64,000 nucleotides of DNA from Burkholderiales bacterium (lineage in GTDB: Bacteria > Pseudomonadota > Gammaproteobacteria > Burkholderiales > SG8-39). The notes below the pieces were generated by a model. That model ran no database searches, was not told the origin of the DNA, and worked only from the letters and a program-made list of their open reading frames with translations. The stretch is from assembly GCA_027493935.1 (NCBI GenBank), contig JAOSJV010000012.1:62001-126000 (forward strand). Reading direction: 5' to 3'. Positions 8,538 through 17,989 of the stretch are shown here, in pieces (position 1 is the first letter of the stretch; each line of letters opens with the position of its first letter). The position numbers were made by a program, and so were the translations under genes.

Positions 8538-8615
8538 CTTACCCCTCGGCCCCCTTGCTCGTACGATTCCTCTTGCACGAAGCAGCACGGCGTCCATTCG
8601 GAGAAAGCCTTGGAT

Positions 8616-9024
8616 CTAGATACGGCGCCGCTTCGGCGGGCGGCAACCATTGTGCGGGATCGGCGTCACGTCGGCGATGCTGGTGATCTTGAGGCCGAGC
8701 GCGTTCAGCGAGCGCACCGCCGACTCGCGGCCGGGGCCGGGCCCCTGGATGCGCACCTCGAGGTTCTTGACGCCGCACTCCTGCGCCGCGCGGCCGGCCG
8801 CCTCGGCGGCGACCTGGGCGGCAAACGGCGTGCTCTTGCGCGAGCCCTTGAAGCCCGCGCCGCCGGAGCTCGCCCAGGAGAGCGCGTTGCCCTGCCGGTC
8901 GGTGATCGTGATGATCGTGTTGTTGAACGAGGCGTGGATGTGCGCCACGCCCTCGGCGACGTTCTTCTTCGCCTTCTTGCGTACCCGTGCGGCTGCGCTC
9001 GGCTGGGCGGGGAGGTCTGGCCAT
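8616..9024 (-). CDS. rpsK: 30S ribosomal protein S11, frame broken near N-terminus
   Basis: S11 lines the 16S rRNA platform close to the mRNA exit. From residue 15 on the protein is canonical: [40 protein letters not shown], and the end [10 protein letters not shown]. The only ATG with a sensible start is at 9024 and gives MARPP before the frame is lost. Removing one C from the run at 9009-9012 (minus-strand CCCC) joins it to [12 protein letters not shown] and yields the expected N-terminus. This is an indel in a homopolymer of an essential single-copy gene, so an assembly error is likely. Confidence 0.93.
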
Positions 9025-9059
9025 GTCGTGCGGTTCCTAGTGTCGGTACTGCGGATCGG

Positions 9060-9440
9060 TCAGGTCTTGCTCGGCGCCGCCTGCAGCTTGATCGCCGCCT
9101 TTCGCGGGCCCTTGCGGGTGCGCGCATTGGTGCGCGTGCGCTGGCCGCGCACCGGCAGCCCCTTGCGGTGCCGCGCGCCGCGGTAGCAGCCGAGGTCCAT
9201 CAGGCGCTTGATGTTCATCGAGACCTCGCGGCGTAGATCACCCTCGACGGCCACCTTGCCGACCTGTTCGCGGAGGCGATCGAGCTCGGTGTCGGTGAGA
9301 TCCTTGATCTTCGCCGTGCGGATCACGTTGGCGGCCGCGCAGATCTGCTGCGCGCGCGTGCGGCCGATGCCGTAGATCGCGGTCAGCGCGATCTCGGCGT
9401 GCTGCTGGTTCGGAATGTTGACGCCTGCGATGCGGGCCAT
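9060..9440 (-). CDS. rpsM: 30S ribosomal protein S13
   Basis: S13 (126 residues) sits in the 30S head and contacts the P-site tRNA and the B1 bridges. It starts with [20 protein letters not shown] and contains [12 protein letters not shown] and the C-terminal [20 protein letters not shown], all diagnostic of S13. The start matches the family. It is the first gene after the promoter-like sequence at 9485-9520, which corresponds to the alpha-operon start in E. coli. Confidence 0.97.
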   Translation of the reverse strand: MARIAGVNIPNQQHAEIALTAIYGIGRTRAQQICAAANVIRTAKIKDLTDTELDRLREQVGKVAVEGDLRREVSMNIKRLMDLGCYRGARHRKGLPVRGQRTRTNARTRKGPRKAAIKLQAAPSKT

Positions 9441-9484
9441 CTGAATTCCTCGGTCTGGTTGCCTTGGAGCCGGAAAAACCGTTA

Positions 9485-9520
9485 ATTATAACGCGGACTT
9501 AAGTCTTGTTCCAGGGTCGC
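9485..9520 (-). promoter_or_regulatory. Candidate alpha-operon promoter with palindrome
   Basis: Upstream of rpsM the minus strand has a perfect TATAAT (9485-9490). A 10-bp perfect palindrome GACTTAAGTC (9496-9505) sits immediately before it. The -35 region is weak (TGGAAC at 17 bases). The position matches the E. coli alpha-operon promoter, and this AT-rich island stands out in the GC-rich surroundings. Confidence 0.55.
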
Positions 9521-9524
9521 GGCC

Positions 9525-9638
9525 TCAGCCCTGCCGCTGCTTATGGCGCGGGTCGGTGCAGATCACCCGGACCACGCCCTTGCGGCGGATGATCTTGCAA
9601 TTGCGGCAGAGCTTCTTCACCGATGTCAGCACTTTCAT
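9525..9638 (-). CDS. rpmJ: 50S ribosomal protein L36
   Basis: This 37-residue protein ([20 protein letters not shown], then [17 protein letters not shown]) is the zinc-binding form of L36, with ligands Cys11, Cys14, Cys27 and His32. It binds 23S rRNA helices near the L7/L12 stalk base. It lies between infA and rpsM, as in most proteobacteria. The open frame ends in TGA at 9525 and begins at the ATG at 9638. Confidence 0.95.
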   Translation of the reverse strand: MKVLTSVKKLCRNCKIIRRKGVVRVICTDPRHKQRQG

Positions 9639-9664
9639 GGCTGCCTTCTCCGATCAACTTCCGT

Positions 9665-9883
9665 TCACTTCACCCTGAAGACGATGCGCCCGCGGGTCAG
9701 GTCGTACGGTGTCAGCTCCACCGTCACCTTGTCGCCTGGCAGGATCCGGATGTAGTGCATCCGCATCTTCCCGGAGATGTGCCCCAGCACCACATGTCCG
9801 TTCTCCAGCTTTACCTTGAAGGTCGCGTTCGGCAGGTTCTCGAGCACCTCGCCCTGCATCTGGATGACGTCCTCCTTGGCCAT
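9665..9883 (-). CDS. infA: Translation initiation factor IF-1
   Basis: IF-1 (72 residues) binds the 30S A site and assists IF-2 and IF-3. The protein is a single OB-fold S1 domain: [40 protein letters not shown] and the end RGRIVFRVK are nearly invariant in bacteria. It is complete and lies 7 bases after secY and 26 bases before rpmJ. An infA copy between secY and rpmJ is common in betaproteobacteria. Confidence 0.97.
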   Translation of the reverse strand: MAKEDVIQMQGEVLENLPNATFKVKLENGHVVLGHISGKMRMHYIRILPGDKVTVELTPYDLTRGRIVFRVK

Positions 9884-9890
9884 ACATCGT

Positions 9891-11216
9891 CTAGCGCGTC
9901 GGGAACCCTGCTCCCCTGAAGTTCGCCTTCTTAAGCAGACTCTCGTACTGGTGCGTCATGATGTACGCCTGCACCTGGCTCATGAAGTCCATCGTGACCA
10001 CGACGATGATCAGGAGCGAGGTGCCGCCGAAGTAGAACGGCACGTTCCACTTCAGGATCAGGAACTCCGGCAGCAGGCAGATGAGCGTGACGTAGATCGC
10101 GCCGACCAGCGTCAGGCGCAGCAGGATGCGCTCGAGATAGCGTGCGGTCTGTTCGCCCGGGCGGATGCCCGGCACGAAGGCACCGCTCTTCTTGAGGTTG
10201 TCCGCGGTCTCCTTCGGGTTGTACTGCAGCGCCGTATAGAAGAAGCAGAAGAAGATGATCGCGGCCGCATAGAGCAGCACGTAGATCGGCTGCCCGGGCG
10301 AGAGCATCGCCGAGATGTCGCGCAGCCACACCGTGCCCTCCGAGGTGCCGAACCAGCCGGCGAGCGTCGCCGGGAACAGGATGATCGACGAGGCGAAGAT
10401 CGGCGGGATCACCCCGGACATGTTGAGCTTGAACGGCAGGTGCGAGCTCTGGCCGCCGTAGATCTTGTTCCCGACCTGGCGCTTCGCATAGTTCACCAGG
10501 ATCTTGCGCTGGCCCCGCTCGACGAAGCAGACGAACCAGGTGACCACCACCACCGCCACGCAGATCAGCAGCGCGGTGAGCGGGTGCATCGCCCCGGTGC
10601 GCACCAGCTCGAACAGGCCGCCGATCGCGCTCGGCAGGCCGGCCGCGATGCCGGCGAAGATGATGAGCGAGATTCCGTTGCCCAGCCCCCGCTCGGTGAT
10701 CTGCTCGCCGAGCCACATCAGGAACATCGTGCCGGTCACCAGCGTGATCACCGTCGTGAACCGGAACATGAGGCCCGGATCGAGCACAAGGCCCGGCTGC
10801 GCCTCCAGCGCGATCGAGATGCCGGTCGCCTGAAAGAGCGCCAGCGCGACCGTGCCATAGCGCGTGTACTGGGTGATCTTGCGCTGGCCGGCGGCGCCTT
10901 CCTTGCGCAGCTGCTCGAGCGTCGGCGACACCGCGGTCATCAGCTGCATGATGATCGACGCGGAGATGTACGGCATGATCCCGAGCGCGAAGATGGTGAA
11001 GCGCGACAGCGCGCCGCCCGAGAACATGTTGAACAGCCCCAGGATGCCGCCCTGCTGGCTGCGGAACAGGTCGGCTAGCACGTTCGGGTCGATGCCCGGC
11101 ACCGGGATGTGCGCGCCGATGCGGAACACGACGAGCGCGCCCAGCAGGAACAGCAGGCGTCGCTTCAGGTCGCCGTACTTGCCGGTCTTGCCGAGCTGGG
11201 GGGAAAGGGTGGCCAT
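9891..11216 (-). CDS. secY: Preprotein translocase subunit SecY
   Basis: SecY (441 residues) is the channel of the general secretion pathway. Ten membrane segments are evident, beginning with [20 protein letters not shown] and ending near [19 protein letters not shown]. Typical motifs include [16 protein letters not shown], the loop [20 protein letters not shown], and the C-terminal [16 protein letters not shown]. The start at 11216 gives the expected [20 protein letters not shown]. It forms the last part of the spc operon and follows rplO by 40 bases. Confidence 0.97.
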   Translation of the reverse strand: MATLSPQLGKTGKYGDLKRRLLFLLGALVVFRIGAHIPVPGIDPNVLADLFRSQQGGILGLFNMFSGGALSRFTIFALGIMPYISASIIMQLMTAVSPTLEQLRKEGAAGQRKITQYTRYGTVALALFQATGISIALEAQPGLVLDPGLMFRFTTVITLVTGTMFLMWLGEQITERGLGNGISLIIFAGIAAGLPSAIGGLFELVRTGAMHPLTALLICVAVVVVTWFVCFVERGQRKILVNYAKRQVGNKIYGGQSSHLPFKLNMSGVIPPIFASSIILFPATLAGWFGTSEGTVWLRDISAMLSPGQPIYVLLYAAAIIFFCFFYTALQYNPKETADNLKKSGAFVPGIRPGEQTARYLERILLRLTLVGAIYVTLICLLPEFLILKWNVPFYFGGTSLLIIVVVTMDFMSQVQAYIMTHQYESLLKKANFRGAGFPTR

Positions 11217-11256
11217 GCGCGAATCGTCGAGGGCGGATCTGCGCTGCGGGCGCCGG

Positions 11257-11724
11257 CTACCGCGCCGCCGGCTGCTCGGCCGGCACGCTCGGCGCGGCGA
11301 TCGTGCCGCCGGCGGCTTCGATGGCGGCTCGTGCACCCTTGGTGACGCCGACACCCTCCACCGCAAGCTTGCGCTCGAGCGCGCCCGAAAGGATGATCTT
11401 GGCCGCGGAGGCGAGGCGCGGGACGACGCCCTCGGCCTTCAGCGTAGCGAGGTCGATGCGGTCGGCCTTCATCTTCTGCAGGTCCGAGAGCCGCACCTCG
11501 GCAACGTCGTCGCGCGTGGGCGAGGTGAACCCGCGCTTCGGCAGCCGGCGCTGGAGCGGCATCTGGCCGCCCTCGAAGCCGACCTTGTGGAAGCCGCCCG
11601 AGCGCGCCTTCTGCCCCTTGTGGCCCCGCCCGGCGGTCTTGCCGAAGCCGGAGCCGATCCCGCGGCCGACGCGGCGGCGCGCCTTCTTGGCGCCGCGGGC
11701 GGGCTTGAGCGTGTTTAGCCGCAT
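11257..11724 (-). CDS. rplO: 50S ribosomal protein L15
   Basis: L15 (155 residues) is a late-assembly protein of the 50S subunit. The family signature [22 protein letters not shown] is followed by the Gly/Arg-rich tail [20 protein letters not shown] and by [18 protein letters not shown]. It is about ten residues longer than E. coli L15 because of an Ala/Pro-rich end ([12 protein letters not shown]). It lies between rpmD and secY in the usual order. Confidence 0.96.
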   Translation of the reverse strand: MRLNTLKPARGAKKARRRVGRGIGSGFGKTAGRGHKGQKARSGGFHKVGFEGGQMPLQRRLPKRGFTSPTRDDVAEVRLSDLQKMKADRIDLATLKAEGVVPRLASAAKIILSGALERKLAVEGVGVTKGARAAIEAAGGTIAAPSVPAEQPAAR

Positions 11725-11742
11725 GTCGTCATCCCCAACGTA

Positions 11743-11928
11743 TTAGCCGCCGCAGCGAACCAGATAGTTCACGCGATCGATCATTCCGCGCACCGCGGGC
11801 GTGTCCTCGAGCTCGACCGTATGGTTGAGCCGGCGCAAGCCGAGCCCGCGCACCGTCGCCCGATGCGACGCCTTGCATCCGGCGAGGCTCTTCACCAGCG
11901 TCACCTTCACCGTCTTCTTCGCGGCCAT
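11743..11928 (-). CDS. rpmD: 50S ribosomal protein L30
   Basis: L30 (61 residues) is a small 23S rRNA-binding protein. The sequence [20 protein letters not shown] followed by [21 protein letters not shown] and the end [13 protein letters not shown] matches the bacterial L30 pattern. The start at 11928 is the ATG directly before the conserved TVKVTLVKS strand. It lies 13 bases after rpsE and 18 bases before rplO. Confidence 0.95.
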   Translation of the reverse strand: MAAKKTVKVTLVKSLAGCKASHRATVRGLGLRRLNHTVELEDTPAVRGMIDRVNYLVRCGG

Positions 11929-11941
11929 CGTCGGGCGCTCC

Positions 11942-12460
11942 TCAGCTCGAGATCTCTTCGACCGAGAGGCCGCGCTTCGCCGCGATCTCGGACGGGGTGC
12001 GCATGCGGCGCAGACCGTCGATCGTCGCGCGCACCACGTTGTAAGGGTTGGTCGACCCGACGCTCTTGGCGAGGATGTCGGTGACGCCGAGCACCTCGAA
12101 CACCGCCCGCATGGCCCCGCCGGCAATGATGCCGGTGCCCTCGGAGGCGGGCTGCATGATCACCTTCGAGGCGCCGTGGCGCCCGATGACGGCATGCTGC
12201 AGGGTGCCGTTGCGCAGGCTGACGCGGAACATCCTACGCCGCGCCTCCTCGAGCGCCTTCTGTACCGCCACCGGCACCTCGCGCGCCTTGCCCTTGCCCA
12301 TCCCGACGCCGCCGTCGCCGTCGCCGACCACGGTGAGCGCGGCGAAACCGAGGATCCGGCCGCCCTTCACCACCTTGGTGACGCGGTTGACCGAGACCAT
12401 CTTCTCGCGCAGACCGTCGCCGCGGTCCTCGGTCTGCATCCTGGGTTGCATGCGTGCCAT
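11942..12460 (-). CDS. rpsE: 30S ribosomal protein S5
   Basis: S5 (172 residues) contributes to decoding accuracy. The N-terminal double-stranded-RNA-like domain contains [20 protein letters not shown] and [20 protein letters not shown]. The C-terminal domain contains [19 protein letters not shown] and [19 protein letters not shown]. The short Met/Gln/Arg-rich head ([17 protein letters not shown]) is normal. It is complete and lies between rplR and rpmD. Confidence 0.97.
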   Translation of the reverse strand: MARMQPRMQTEDRGDGLREKMVSVNRVTKVVKGGRILGFAALTVVGDGDGGVGMGKGKAREVPVAVQKALEEARRRMFRVSLRNGTLQHAVIGRHGASKVIMQPASEGTGIIAGGAMRAVFEVLGVTDILAKSVGSTNPYNVVRATIDGLRRMRTPSEIAAKRGLSVEEISS

Positions 12461-12476
12461 GTGTCGCTGCCCTCGC

Positions 12477-12833
12477 TCAGAATTTGAGGCCGGCCTCGCG
12501 CGCGGCCTCGGCGAGCGCCTTGACGCGCCCGTGGTAGCGGAAGCCGGACCGGTCGAACGCGACCTCGTCGATGCCGAGGCGCTTCGCCTTCTCGGCGATG
12601 CGCTTGCCGACCGCCGCGGCGGCCGCCTTGTTGCCGCCTTTCGGCAGCTGCGCGCGCACCTCCTTCTCGAGCGTGGAGGCGCTCGCCAGCACCTTCGTGC
12701 TGCCGGGCGCGATCACCTGCGCGTAGATGTGCTGGTTCGTGCGGTGCACCGCGAGACGCGTCGTCCGCAGCTCCTCGAGCTTGCGGCGGGTCTGCGCGGC
12801 GCGGCGCCGGCGGGATGCTCTCTTGTCGATCAT
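12477..12833 (-). CDS. rplR: 50S ribosomal protein L18
   Basis: L18 (118 residues) joins 5S rRNA to the central protuberance together with L5 and L25. It shows the basic head [20 protein letters not shown], the strand [20 protein letters not shown] and the end [20 protein letters not shown], which are typical. It is complete and lies 16 bases before rpsE. Confidence 0.97.
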   Translation of the reverse strand: MIDKRASRRRRAAQTRRKLEELRTTRLAVHRTNQHIYAQVIAPGSTKVLASASTLEKEVRAQLPKGGNKAAAAAVGKRIAEKAKRLGIDEVAFDRSGFRYHGRVKALAEAAREAGLKF

Positions 12834-12844
12834 CGCTGTCCCCG

Positions 12845-13378
12845 CTACTTCTTCTTGGTCTCTTTGAGCGTCACCACCTCGTCGGAGTAGCGGACGCCCT
12901 TGCCCTTGTACGGCTCCGGCGGCCGGTACGCCCGCACCTCGGCGGCGACCTGCCCGACCTGCTGCTTGTCGAGACCCTTGATCACGATCTCGGTCTGGGT
13001 CGGCGTTTCGACCTTCACGCCCGTCGGCATCTGGTGCACGACCGGGTGAGAGAACCCGAGCGACAGATTGAGCTTGTCGCCCTGCGCCTGGGCGCGGTAG
13101 CCTACGCCGACGAGGTTCAGCTTGCGCTCGAACCCCTTGGTCACGCCGGCGACCATGTTCGCCGTGATCGCGCGCAGCGTGCCCGACATGGCGTTGCCCT
13201 CGTCCGAGCCGGCCGCCGGCTCGAACAGGAGCTGGCCGTTCTCCTGCCTGACCTCGACGTGCCGCGAGAGCGCCTGCGACAGCGTTCCGAGCGGCCCCTT
13301 GACCGACAGCACGCCGCCGGCGAGCGTCACCTCGACGCCCTTCGGCAGCGTGATCGGATTCTTTCCGACGCGGGACAT
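12845..13378 (-). CDS. rplF: 50S ribosomal protein L6
   Basis: L6 (177 residues) binds near the sarcin-ricin loop. The start [20 protein letters not shown] and the C-terminal signature [20 protein letters not shown] are diagnostic, and the two repeated L6 domains fill the expected length. The start at 13378 is the only ATG giving the family N-terminus. It lies 11 bases after rpsH. Confidence 0.97.
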   Translation of the reverse strand: MSRVGKNPITLPKGVEVTLAGGVLSVKGPLGTLSQALSRHVEVRQENGQLLFEPAAGSDEGNAMSGTLRAITANMVAGVTKGFERKLNLVGVGYRAQAQGDKLNLSLGFSHPVVHQMPTGVKVETPTQTEIVIKGLDKQQVGQVAAEVRAYRPPEPYKGKGVRYSDEVVTLKETKKK

Positions 13379-13389
13379 CGCACGCTCTC

Positions 13390-13782
13390 CTACACCACTA
13401 TGCACAGGACTTCGCCGCCAACGCCCTGCGCGCGCGCCTTGCGGTCGGTCATCACGCCACGCGAGGTGGAGACGATCGCGACGCCGAGCCCGTTCATGAC
13501 CTTCGGAATGTCCTGCACGCCCTTGTAGATGCGCAGCCCCGGCCGGCTCACGCGCTCGATCCGCTCGATCACCGGCTGGCCGGCGTAGTACTTGAGGTTG
13601 ATGTCGATCTCGCGATGCGCCCCGTTCTCGCGCACCGCGAAGCCTTCGATGTACCCCTCGTCCTTCAGCACCTGCGCGATCGCCGCCTTCACCTTCGAGG
13701 CGGGCAGGCTCACGGCGAGCTTGCCGCTCGCCTGCGCGTTGCGGATGCGGGTGAGCATGTCGGAGATCGGATCGGTCATCAT
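13390..13782 (-). CDS. rpsH: 30S ribosomal protein S8
   Basis: S8 (130 residues) binds the central domain of 16S rRNA and in E. coli represses the spc operon by binding mRNA near rplE. It has [20 protein letters not shown] at the N-terminus and [20 protein letters not shown] at the C-terminus. Two adjacent ATG codons are possible starts. The upstream AGGAG is 7 bases from the first and 10 from the second, so the exact start is uncertain by one residue. Confidence 0.96.
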   Translation of the reverse strand: MMTDPISDMLTRIRNAQASGKLAVSLPASKVKAAIAQVLKDEGYIEGFAVRENGAHREIDINLKYYAGQPVIERIERVSRPGLRIYKGVQDIPKVMNGLGVAIVSTSRGVMTDRKARAQGVGGEVLCIVV

Positions 13783-13793
13783 CGGCAGGCTCC

Positions 13794-14099
13794 TTACCAG
13801 CTCGCCTTGGTGAGGCCCGGAATCTCGCCGCGCATGGCGATCTCGCGCAGCTTGTTGCGCGCGAGCCCGAACTTGCGGAAGTAGCCACGCGGCCGCCCGG
13901 TCAACGCGCAGCGGTTGCGCAGCCGCACCGGGCTCGCGTCGCGCGGCAGCTGCTGCAGCGCGGCGCGCGCGTCGGCCTTCGCATCCTCGGAGGACTGCGA
14001 GCTGTTGATCACCTCGAGCAGCGCCTTGCGTCTGGCGGCGAACTTGGCCACCGTCTTGCGCCGCTTCGCTTCGCGATTGATGAGTGCGAGCTTGGCCAT
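13794..14099 (-). CDS. rpsN: 30S ribosomal protein S14 (zinc-independent type)
   Basis: S14 (101 residues) sits in the 30S head. It is the long form without CxxC zinc ligands: [20 protein letters not shown] at the start and [20 protein letters not shown] at the C-terminus. It lies between rplE and rpsH, as in proteobacteria. There is no second, zinc-type S14 in the window. Confidence 0.97.
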   Translation of the reverse strand: MAKLALINREAKRRKTVAKFAARRKALLEVINSSQSSEDAKADARAALQQLPRDASPVRLRNRCALTGRPRGYFRKFGLARNKLREIAMRGEIPGLTKASW

Positions 14100-14108
14100 T
14101 TCCTAACC

Positions 14109-14809
14109 TCAGGATGTCTTGAACGGGAAGCTGAACCCGGCGAGCAGCGCGCGCGCCTCGTCGTCGGTCTTCGCCGTGGTCGTGATGCTGATGTTCATGC
14201 CCCGCAGCGCGTCGATCTTGTCGTAGTCGATCTCGGGGAAGATGATCTGCTCCTTCACGCCGACCGAGTAGTTGCCGCGACCGTCGAAGGCGCGGTTCGA
14301 GACGCCGCGGAAGTCGCGCACGCGCGGGATCGCGACCGAGACGAACCGGTCGAGGAACTCGTACATCCGCGCCCCGCGCAGCGTGACCATGCAGCCGATC
14401 GGGAATCCCTTGCGGATCTTGAATGTCGCGATCGACTTGCGCGCCTTGGTGACGACCGGCTTCTGGCCGGTGATCTTGGTCAGGTCGGCGACCGCGTTGT
14501 CCAGGATCTTCTTGTCCTGGGTCGCCTCGCCGACGCCCATGTTCACGGTGATCTTCTCGATGCGCGGCACCTGCATGACCGACTTGTAGCCGAATTTCTT
14601 CATCAGGTCCGGCACGATCGTCTCGCGGTAGTGCACCTGCAGCCTGGCCGGACCGGCCGCCGCCGCGGGCGCAGCGTCGGCCTCGACCTTGGCGGGCGCG
14701 GCCCTCGCCGCAGCGGCCTGCTGCTTCGCCTGCTTCGCCGAGTCCTTCGCGGATCCCTTGGACTCCGGCTTCTGGAGCCCTTGGCGTCCTTCGGCCCCTT
14801 CGTTGCCAT
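14109..14809 (-). CDS. rplE: 50S ribosomal protein L5 with long N-terminal extension, frame broken
   Basis: The body is a normal L5 ([20 protein letters not shown], then [20 protein letters not shown] and the end [10 protein letters not shown]), which binds 5S rRNA and contacts P-site tRNA. The only start with a strong ribosome site (AAGGAG) is the ATG at 14809. It opens [11 protein letters not shown] and then leaves frame. Restoring one base in the GGG at 14778-14780 joins it to [20 protein letters not shown] and an Ala/Pro-rich linker that leads into L5. The restored protein would have 233 residues, about 54 more than the usual 179. A GTG at 14636 is a possible alternative start that would remove the extension and the ARLQ segment. 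Confidence 0.9.
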
Positions 14810-14841
14810 CGCTCTGCTCCTTCGCGTCCGGTCGCGCCGCG

Positions 14842-15159
14842 CTACGCGTCGACCTGCTCTCGGTTCGACTTGAACACGCGGACTTGCCGCCCGTCGGGCA
14901 TGGCCTTCACCCCGACCCGGTCGGCCTTCTTGGTCTGCGGGTTGAACAGCGCCACGTTGGAGACGTGGATCGGCATGTCCTTGTCGACGATCCCGCCAGT
15001 CAGACCCTTCATCGGGTTCGGCCGCTGGTGCTTCTTGACCCGGTTCACGCCCTCCACCACGACGTGGTTCTTGTCGACGCGGCGCAGCACAGTGCCGCGC
15101 TTGCCCTTGTCGCGGCCGGCGATCACGATCACGTCGTCGCCCTTGCGGATCTTGTGCAT
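14842..15159 (-). CDS. rplX: 50S ribosomal protein L24
   Basis: L24 (105 residues) initiates 50S assembly at the 5' end of 23S rRNA. The KOW motif is visible at the N-terminus ([20 protein letters not shown]). It is followed by [20 protein letters not shown] and [20 protein letters not shown], all L24 hallmarks. It is complete and lies 10 bases after rplN and 32 bases before the extended rplE. Confidence 0.97.
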   Translation of the reverse strand: MHKIRKGDDVIVIAGRDKGKRGTVLRRVDKNHVVVEGVNRVKKHQRPNPMKGLTGGIVDKDMPIHVSNVALFNPQTKKADRVGVKAMPDGRQVRVFKSNREQVDA

Positions 15160-15169
15160 GGCTCGTCTC

Positions 15170-15538
15170 CTACAGCACTTCGGGCGCCAGGGACACGATC
15201 TTCATGAAGCGCTCCGAGCGGAGCTCGCGCGTCACCGGTCCGAAGATGCGGGTGCCGATCGGCTCGAACTTGTTGGTCAGCAGCACCGCCGCGTTTGAGT
15301 CGAACTTGATCAGCGAGCCGTCGGGGCGCCGCACACCCTTCGCGGTGCGCACGACCACCGCGTGGTAGATCTCGCCCTTCTTCACCCGGCCGCGCGGCGC
15401 CGCGTCCTTGACGCTGACCTTGATCACGTCGCCGATGTCGGCGTAGCGCCGCTTCGAGCCGCCGAGCACCTTGATGCACATCACGGCGCGCGCGCCGGTG
15501 TTGTCGGCGACGTCCAATACCGTCTGCATCTGGATCAT
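15170..15538 (-). CDS. rplN: 50S ribosomal protein L14
   Basis: L14 (122 residues) lies at the subunit interface. [20 protein letters not shown], then [20 protein letters not shown] and the end [18 protein letters not shown] are nearly invariant. The start at 15538 follows the family length exactly. It is the first gene after an internal promoter (15672-15701), as in the E. coli spc operon. Confidence 0.97.
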   Translation of the reverse strand: MIQMQTVLDVADNTGARAVMCIKVLGGSKRRYADIGDVIKVSVKDAAPRGRVKKGEIYHAVVVRTAKGVRRPDGSLIKFDSNAAVLLTNKFEPIGTRIFGPVTRELRSERFMKIVSLAPEVL

Positions 15539-15641
15539 CTTGTCGCTCTCTCCAACTTCTCCCGCCGCGTCCCGTCTGGCGCTGCCGCGCCACGCGGGTC
15601 GGAATATGGCGGTCAGTCTTGGATCCCGTCCGGGAGTGCGT

Positions 15642-15656
15642 CCCGGCGTGGCCGGG
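15642..15656. promoter_or_regulatory. Hairpin in the spc leader
   Basis: CCCGGC-GTG-GCCGGG forms a compact 6-bp hairpin in the 133-base leader between the spc promoter and rplN. A second short palindrome (TCCCGTCCGGGA) follows on the rplN side at about 15623-15635. Their role is unknown. They could take part in leader control. Confidence 0.35.
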
Positions 15657-15671
15657 GCGCAAAAACGCACG

Positions 15672-15701
15672 ATTATATACGCCCTGCGCCCGGTGCGGCA
15701 A
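15672..15701 (-). promoter_or_regulatory. Internal sigma-70 promoter upstream of rplN (spc)
   Basis: On the minus strand TTGCCG (15696-15701) is followed after 18 bases by a perfect TATAAT (15672-15677). It lies in the 168-base gap between rpsQ and rplN. This is where the E. coli spc operon promoter lies. Confidence 0.7.
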
Positions 15702-15706
15702 CCTGC

Positions 15707-16009
15707 CTAGACGACCCTGGCGCGCTCCAGGAGCCGCGCCACGCGCCAGCTCTTGCTGCGCGAGATCGGGCGGCACTCCTCGATCGTGACCAGGTCGCCT
15801 TCCTTGCACTCGTTCGCCTCGTCGTGCGCGTGGTACTTCTTCGACCGCGTGATGATCTTGCCGTACAGCGGGTGCGTGACCCGGCGCTCGACCAGCACGG
15901 TCACGGTCTTGTCCATCTTGTCGCTCACCACCCGCCCGGTCAGCGTCCGGGTGTTCTTCGGCCGCGCGGGCGCCTGCGCGCCCTGCCTCACGTTTGCCTG
16001 GTCGGTCAT
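15707..16009 (-). CDS. rpsQ: 30S ribosomal protein S17
   Basis: S17 (100 residues) is an OB-fold 16S rRNA-binding protein. The core [20 protein letters not shown], then [20 protein letters not shown] and [20 protein letters not shown] is canonical. It carries a 20-residue basic/Ala-rich head ([20 protein letters not shown]), somewhat longer than in E. coli. Its start overlaps the rpmC stop by 4 bases (ATGA), indicating translational coupling. Confidence 0.96.
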   Translation of the reverse strand: MTDQANVRQGAQAPARPKNTRTLTGRVVSDKMDKTVTVLVERRVTHPLYGKIITRSKKYHAHDEANECKEGDLVTIEECRPISRSKSWRVARLLERARVV

Positions 16010-16203
16010 TTCAGGTCCTTCGCCTTCTCCGCCAGCACCGTCTTGACCCGCGCGATGTCGCGCCGGACCTTCATGATCTGGCTGGTGTTGGTCAGCTGCT
16101 GCGTCGCCTTCTGCATGCGCAGCGAGAACTGCGCCTTGAGCAGGCTGCCGAGTTCCTTGTCGAGTTGCGCCTTGTCCATGGCGCGCAGTTCACTGGTCTT
16201 CAT
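16006..16203 (-). CDS. rpmC: 50S ribosomal protein L29
   Basis: L29 (65 residues) lies at the tunnel exit and helps form the SRP and trigger-factor docking site. [20 protein letters not shown], then [20 protein letters not shown] and [15 protein letters not shown] is typical of the two-helix hairpin. It overlaps rpsQ by 4 bases and lies 21 bases after rplP. Confidence 0.96.
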   Translation of the reverse strand: MKTSELRAMDKAQLDKELGSLLKAQFSLRMQKATQQLTNTSQIMKVRRDIARVKTVLAEKAKDLK

Positions 16204-16224
16204 GGCATCCTCCGCCCGCGCCGC

Positions 16225-16638
16225 TCATCCGAGGTGGCGCGAAACGAACACGGTGCGCAGCGGCAGCTTCGCCGCCGCCAGCCGGAACGCCTCGCGCGCG
16301 AGCGGCTCGGCGACGCCGTCCATCTCGTAGAGCACTTTGCCAGGCTGGATCTCGGCGACGAAGAACTCCGGGTTGCCCTTGCCGTTGCCCATGCGCACCT
16401 CGGCCGGCTTCTGACTTACCGGTTTGTCCGGGAACACGCGGATGAAAATGCGCCCGCCGCGCTTGACGTGGCGCGTCATCGCGCGCCGCCCCGCCTCGAT
16501 CTGGCGTGCCGTCAGTCGCCCGCGCGTGGTGGCCTTCAGGCCGAACTCGCCGAACGAGACCTTGGTCCCGCGCGTGGCGATGCCGGTGTTGCGCCCCTTC
16601 TGCTGCTTGCGATACTTGGTTCTTGCCGGTTGCAGCAT
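16225..16638 (-). CDS. rplP: 50S ribosomal protein L16
   Basis: L16 (137 residues) is close to the A site and is required for late 50S maturation. [20 protein letters not shown], then [20 protein letters not shown] and [20 protein letters not shown] are diagnostic. It begins 3 bases after the rpsC stop, suggesting coupling. Confidence 0.97.
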   Translation of the reverse strand: MLQPARTKYRKQQKGRNTGIATRGTKVSFGEFGLKATTRGRLTARQIEAGRRAMTRHVKRGGRIFIRVFPDKPVSQKPAEVRMGNGKGNPEFFVAEIQPGKVLYEMDGVAEPLAREAFRLAAAKLPLRTVFVSRHLG

Positions 16639-16641
16639 CGC

Positions 16642-17565
16642 TCAACCCTCTTTGGTCGACTTCTTCACCACCCGCTTGACCGCGGGTTTCGGCTTCGCCT
16701 CGCCGGCGGGCTTCACGTCCGCGCCCGTGGCCGGCTTCCGCGCGGCCGAAGAGCGACGCCCCGGGGCCCTGGGCCGCGCCTCGCCGCCGCCCTCGGGGGC
16801 GGCCTCGGTGCGCGCCGGCCGGCCGTCGCCGGCGCGCGCGCCCGGCTTGGGCGGCGCCCGGCGCACCTTCTTCGGCGCCGGCGGCTCCTCGGCCGGCGTC
16901 ATCGGCGGGATGGTCGGCGTCGCCTCCTCGCCGCGCGCGAGCACCTCGCCCTTGTAGATCCACACCTTGATGCCGATCACGCCGTAGGTCGTCTTCGCCT
17001 CGGCGGTGCCGTAGTCGATGTCGGCCCGCAGGGTATGCAGCGGAACGCGGCCTTCGCGGTACCATTCGGTGCGGGCGATCTCGGCGCCGTTCAGGCGGCC
17101 GGCGCTCATGATCTTGACGCCCTGGGCGCCGAGGCGCATCGCGTTCTGCATCGCGCGCTTCATCGCGCGCCGGAACATGATGCGCTTCTCGAGCTGCTGC
17201 GCGATCGAGTCGGCGATCAGCTGGGCGTCGACCTCGGGCTTGCGAACCTCCTCGATGTTGACGTGCACGGCGTTCACGCCGAGCAGCCTGCGCAGGTCCG
17301 CCTTCAAAATCTCGATGTCCTCGCCCTTCTTGCCGATCACCACGCCCGGCCGGGCACTGTGGATCGTGATACGCGCGTCCTTGGCCGGACGCTCGATCAG
17401 CACCTTGCTCACCATCGCGTGCCCGAGCTTGCGCTTCAGGTAGTCGCGGACCTTGAGGTCCTCGTTCAGCATCGCGGAGAAGCCCGTGCCCTGCGCGAAC
17501 CAGCGCGAGCCCCAGCCGCGGTTGAAGGCGAGCCGGAAACCGGTCGGATTGATCTTGTGTCCCAT
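16642..17565 (-). CDS. rpsC: 30S ribosomal protein S3 with long C-terminal tail
   Basis: S3 (307 residues) forms part of the mRNA entry helicase. The start [20 protein letters not shown], the KH domain ([20 protein letters not shown]) and the C-terminal core ending [13 protein letters not shown] are standard. About 85 extra residues follow, rich in Pro, Ala, Arg and Lys (for example [20 protein letters not shown] and [17 protein letters not shown]). E. coli S3 has 233 residues. Tails of this kind are known in some lineages, but this one is long. The start at 17565 is fixed by the conserved N-terminus. Confidence 0.96.
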   Translation of the reverse strand: MGHKINPTGFRLAFNRGWGSRWFAQGTGFSAMLNEDLKVRDYLKRKLGHAMVSKVLIERPAKDARITIHSARPGVVIGKKGEDIEILKADLRRLLGVNAVHVNIEEVRKPEVDAQLIADSIAQQLEKRIMFRRAMKRAMQNAMRLGAQGVKIMSAGRLNGAEIARTEWYREGRVPLHTLRADIDYGTAEAKTTYGVIGIKVWIYKGEVLARGEEATPTIPPMTPAEEPPAPKKVRRAPPKPGARAGDGRPARTEAAPEGGGEARPRAPGRRSSAARKPATGADVKPAGEAKPKPAVKRVVKKSTKEG

Positions 17566-17575
17566 CGCGTCCTCT

Positions 17576-17980
17576 CTATTTCGCCTTCGCGGCGCCGGCG
17601 CGCCTGCCGGCGGCCCGCCTTGCCGCGGGCGCTCTGCGCGGCTTGCGCGGGGCATCGCCCACCGTGACGAAGATGTGGCAGGTCGGCTTCATGATGCGGT
17701 TGCCGCGGCCCTTCGCGCGCGCCTGGAAGCGCTTCAGCACGACTCCGCGCTCCACGGCGATGCCGGTCACGCGCAGTTCGTCGACGTCGGCGCCGTCGTT
17801 GTGCTCGGCATTCGCGATCGCCGACTCGAGCACCTTCTTGATGAGCTGGGCGCCCTTCTTCGGCGTGAAGGCGAGGATGTTCAGCGCCTGCTCGACCGGC
17901 TTGCCGCGGATCATGTCCGCGACGAGCCGGCCCTTCTGCGCCGACATCCGCACGCCGTACAGCTTGGCCTGGGTCTCCAT
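17576..17980 (-). CDS. rplV: 50S ribosomal protein L22
   Basis: L22 (134 residues) lines the exit tunnel. [20 protein letters not shown] and the C-terminal hook region [20 protein letters not shown] are diagnostic. About 24 extra basic residues follow the core ([22 protein letters not shown]), comparable in composition to the S3 tail. It lies between rpsS and rpsC. Confidence 0.96.
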   Translation of the reverse strand: METQAKLYGVRMSAQKGRLVADMIRGKPVEQALNILAFTPKKGAQLIKKVLESAIANAEHNDGADVDELRVTGIAVERGVVLKRFQARAKGRGNRIMKPTCHIFVTVGDAPRKPRRAPAARRAAGRRAGAAKAK

Positions 17981-17989
17981 GCCGCCTCC

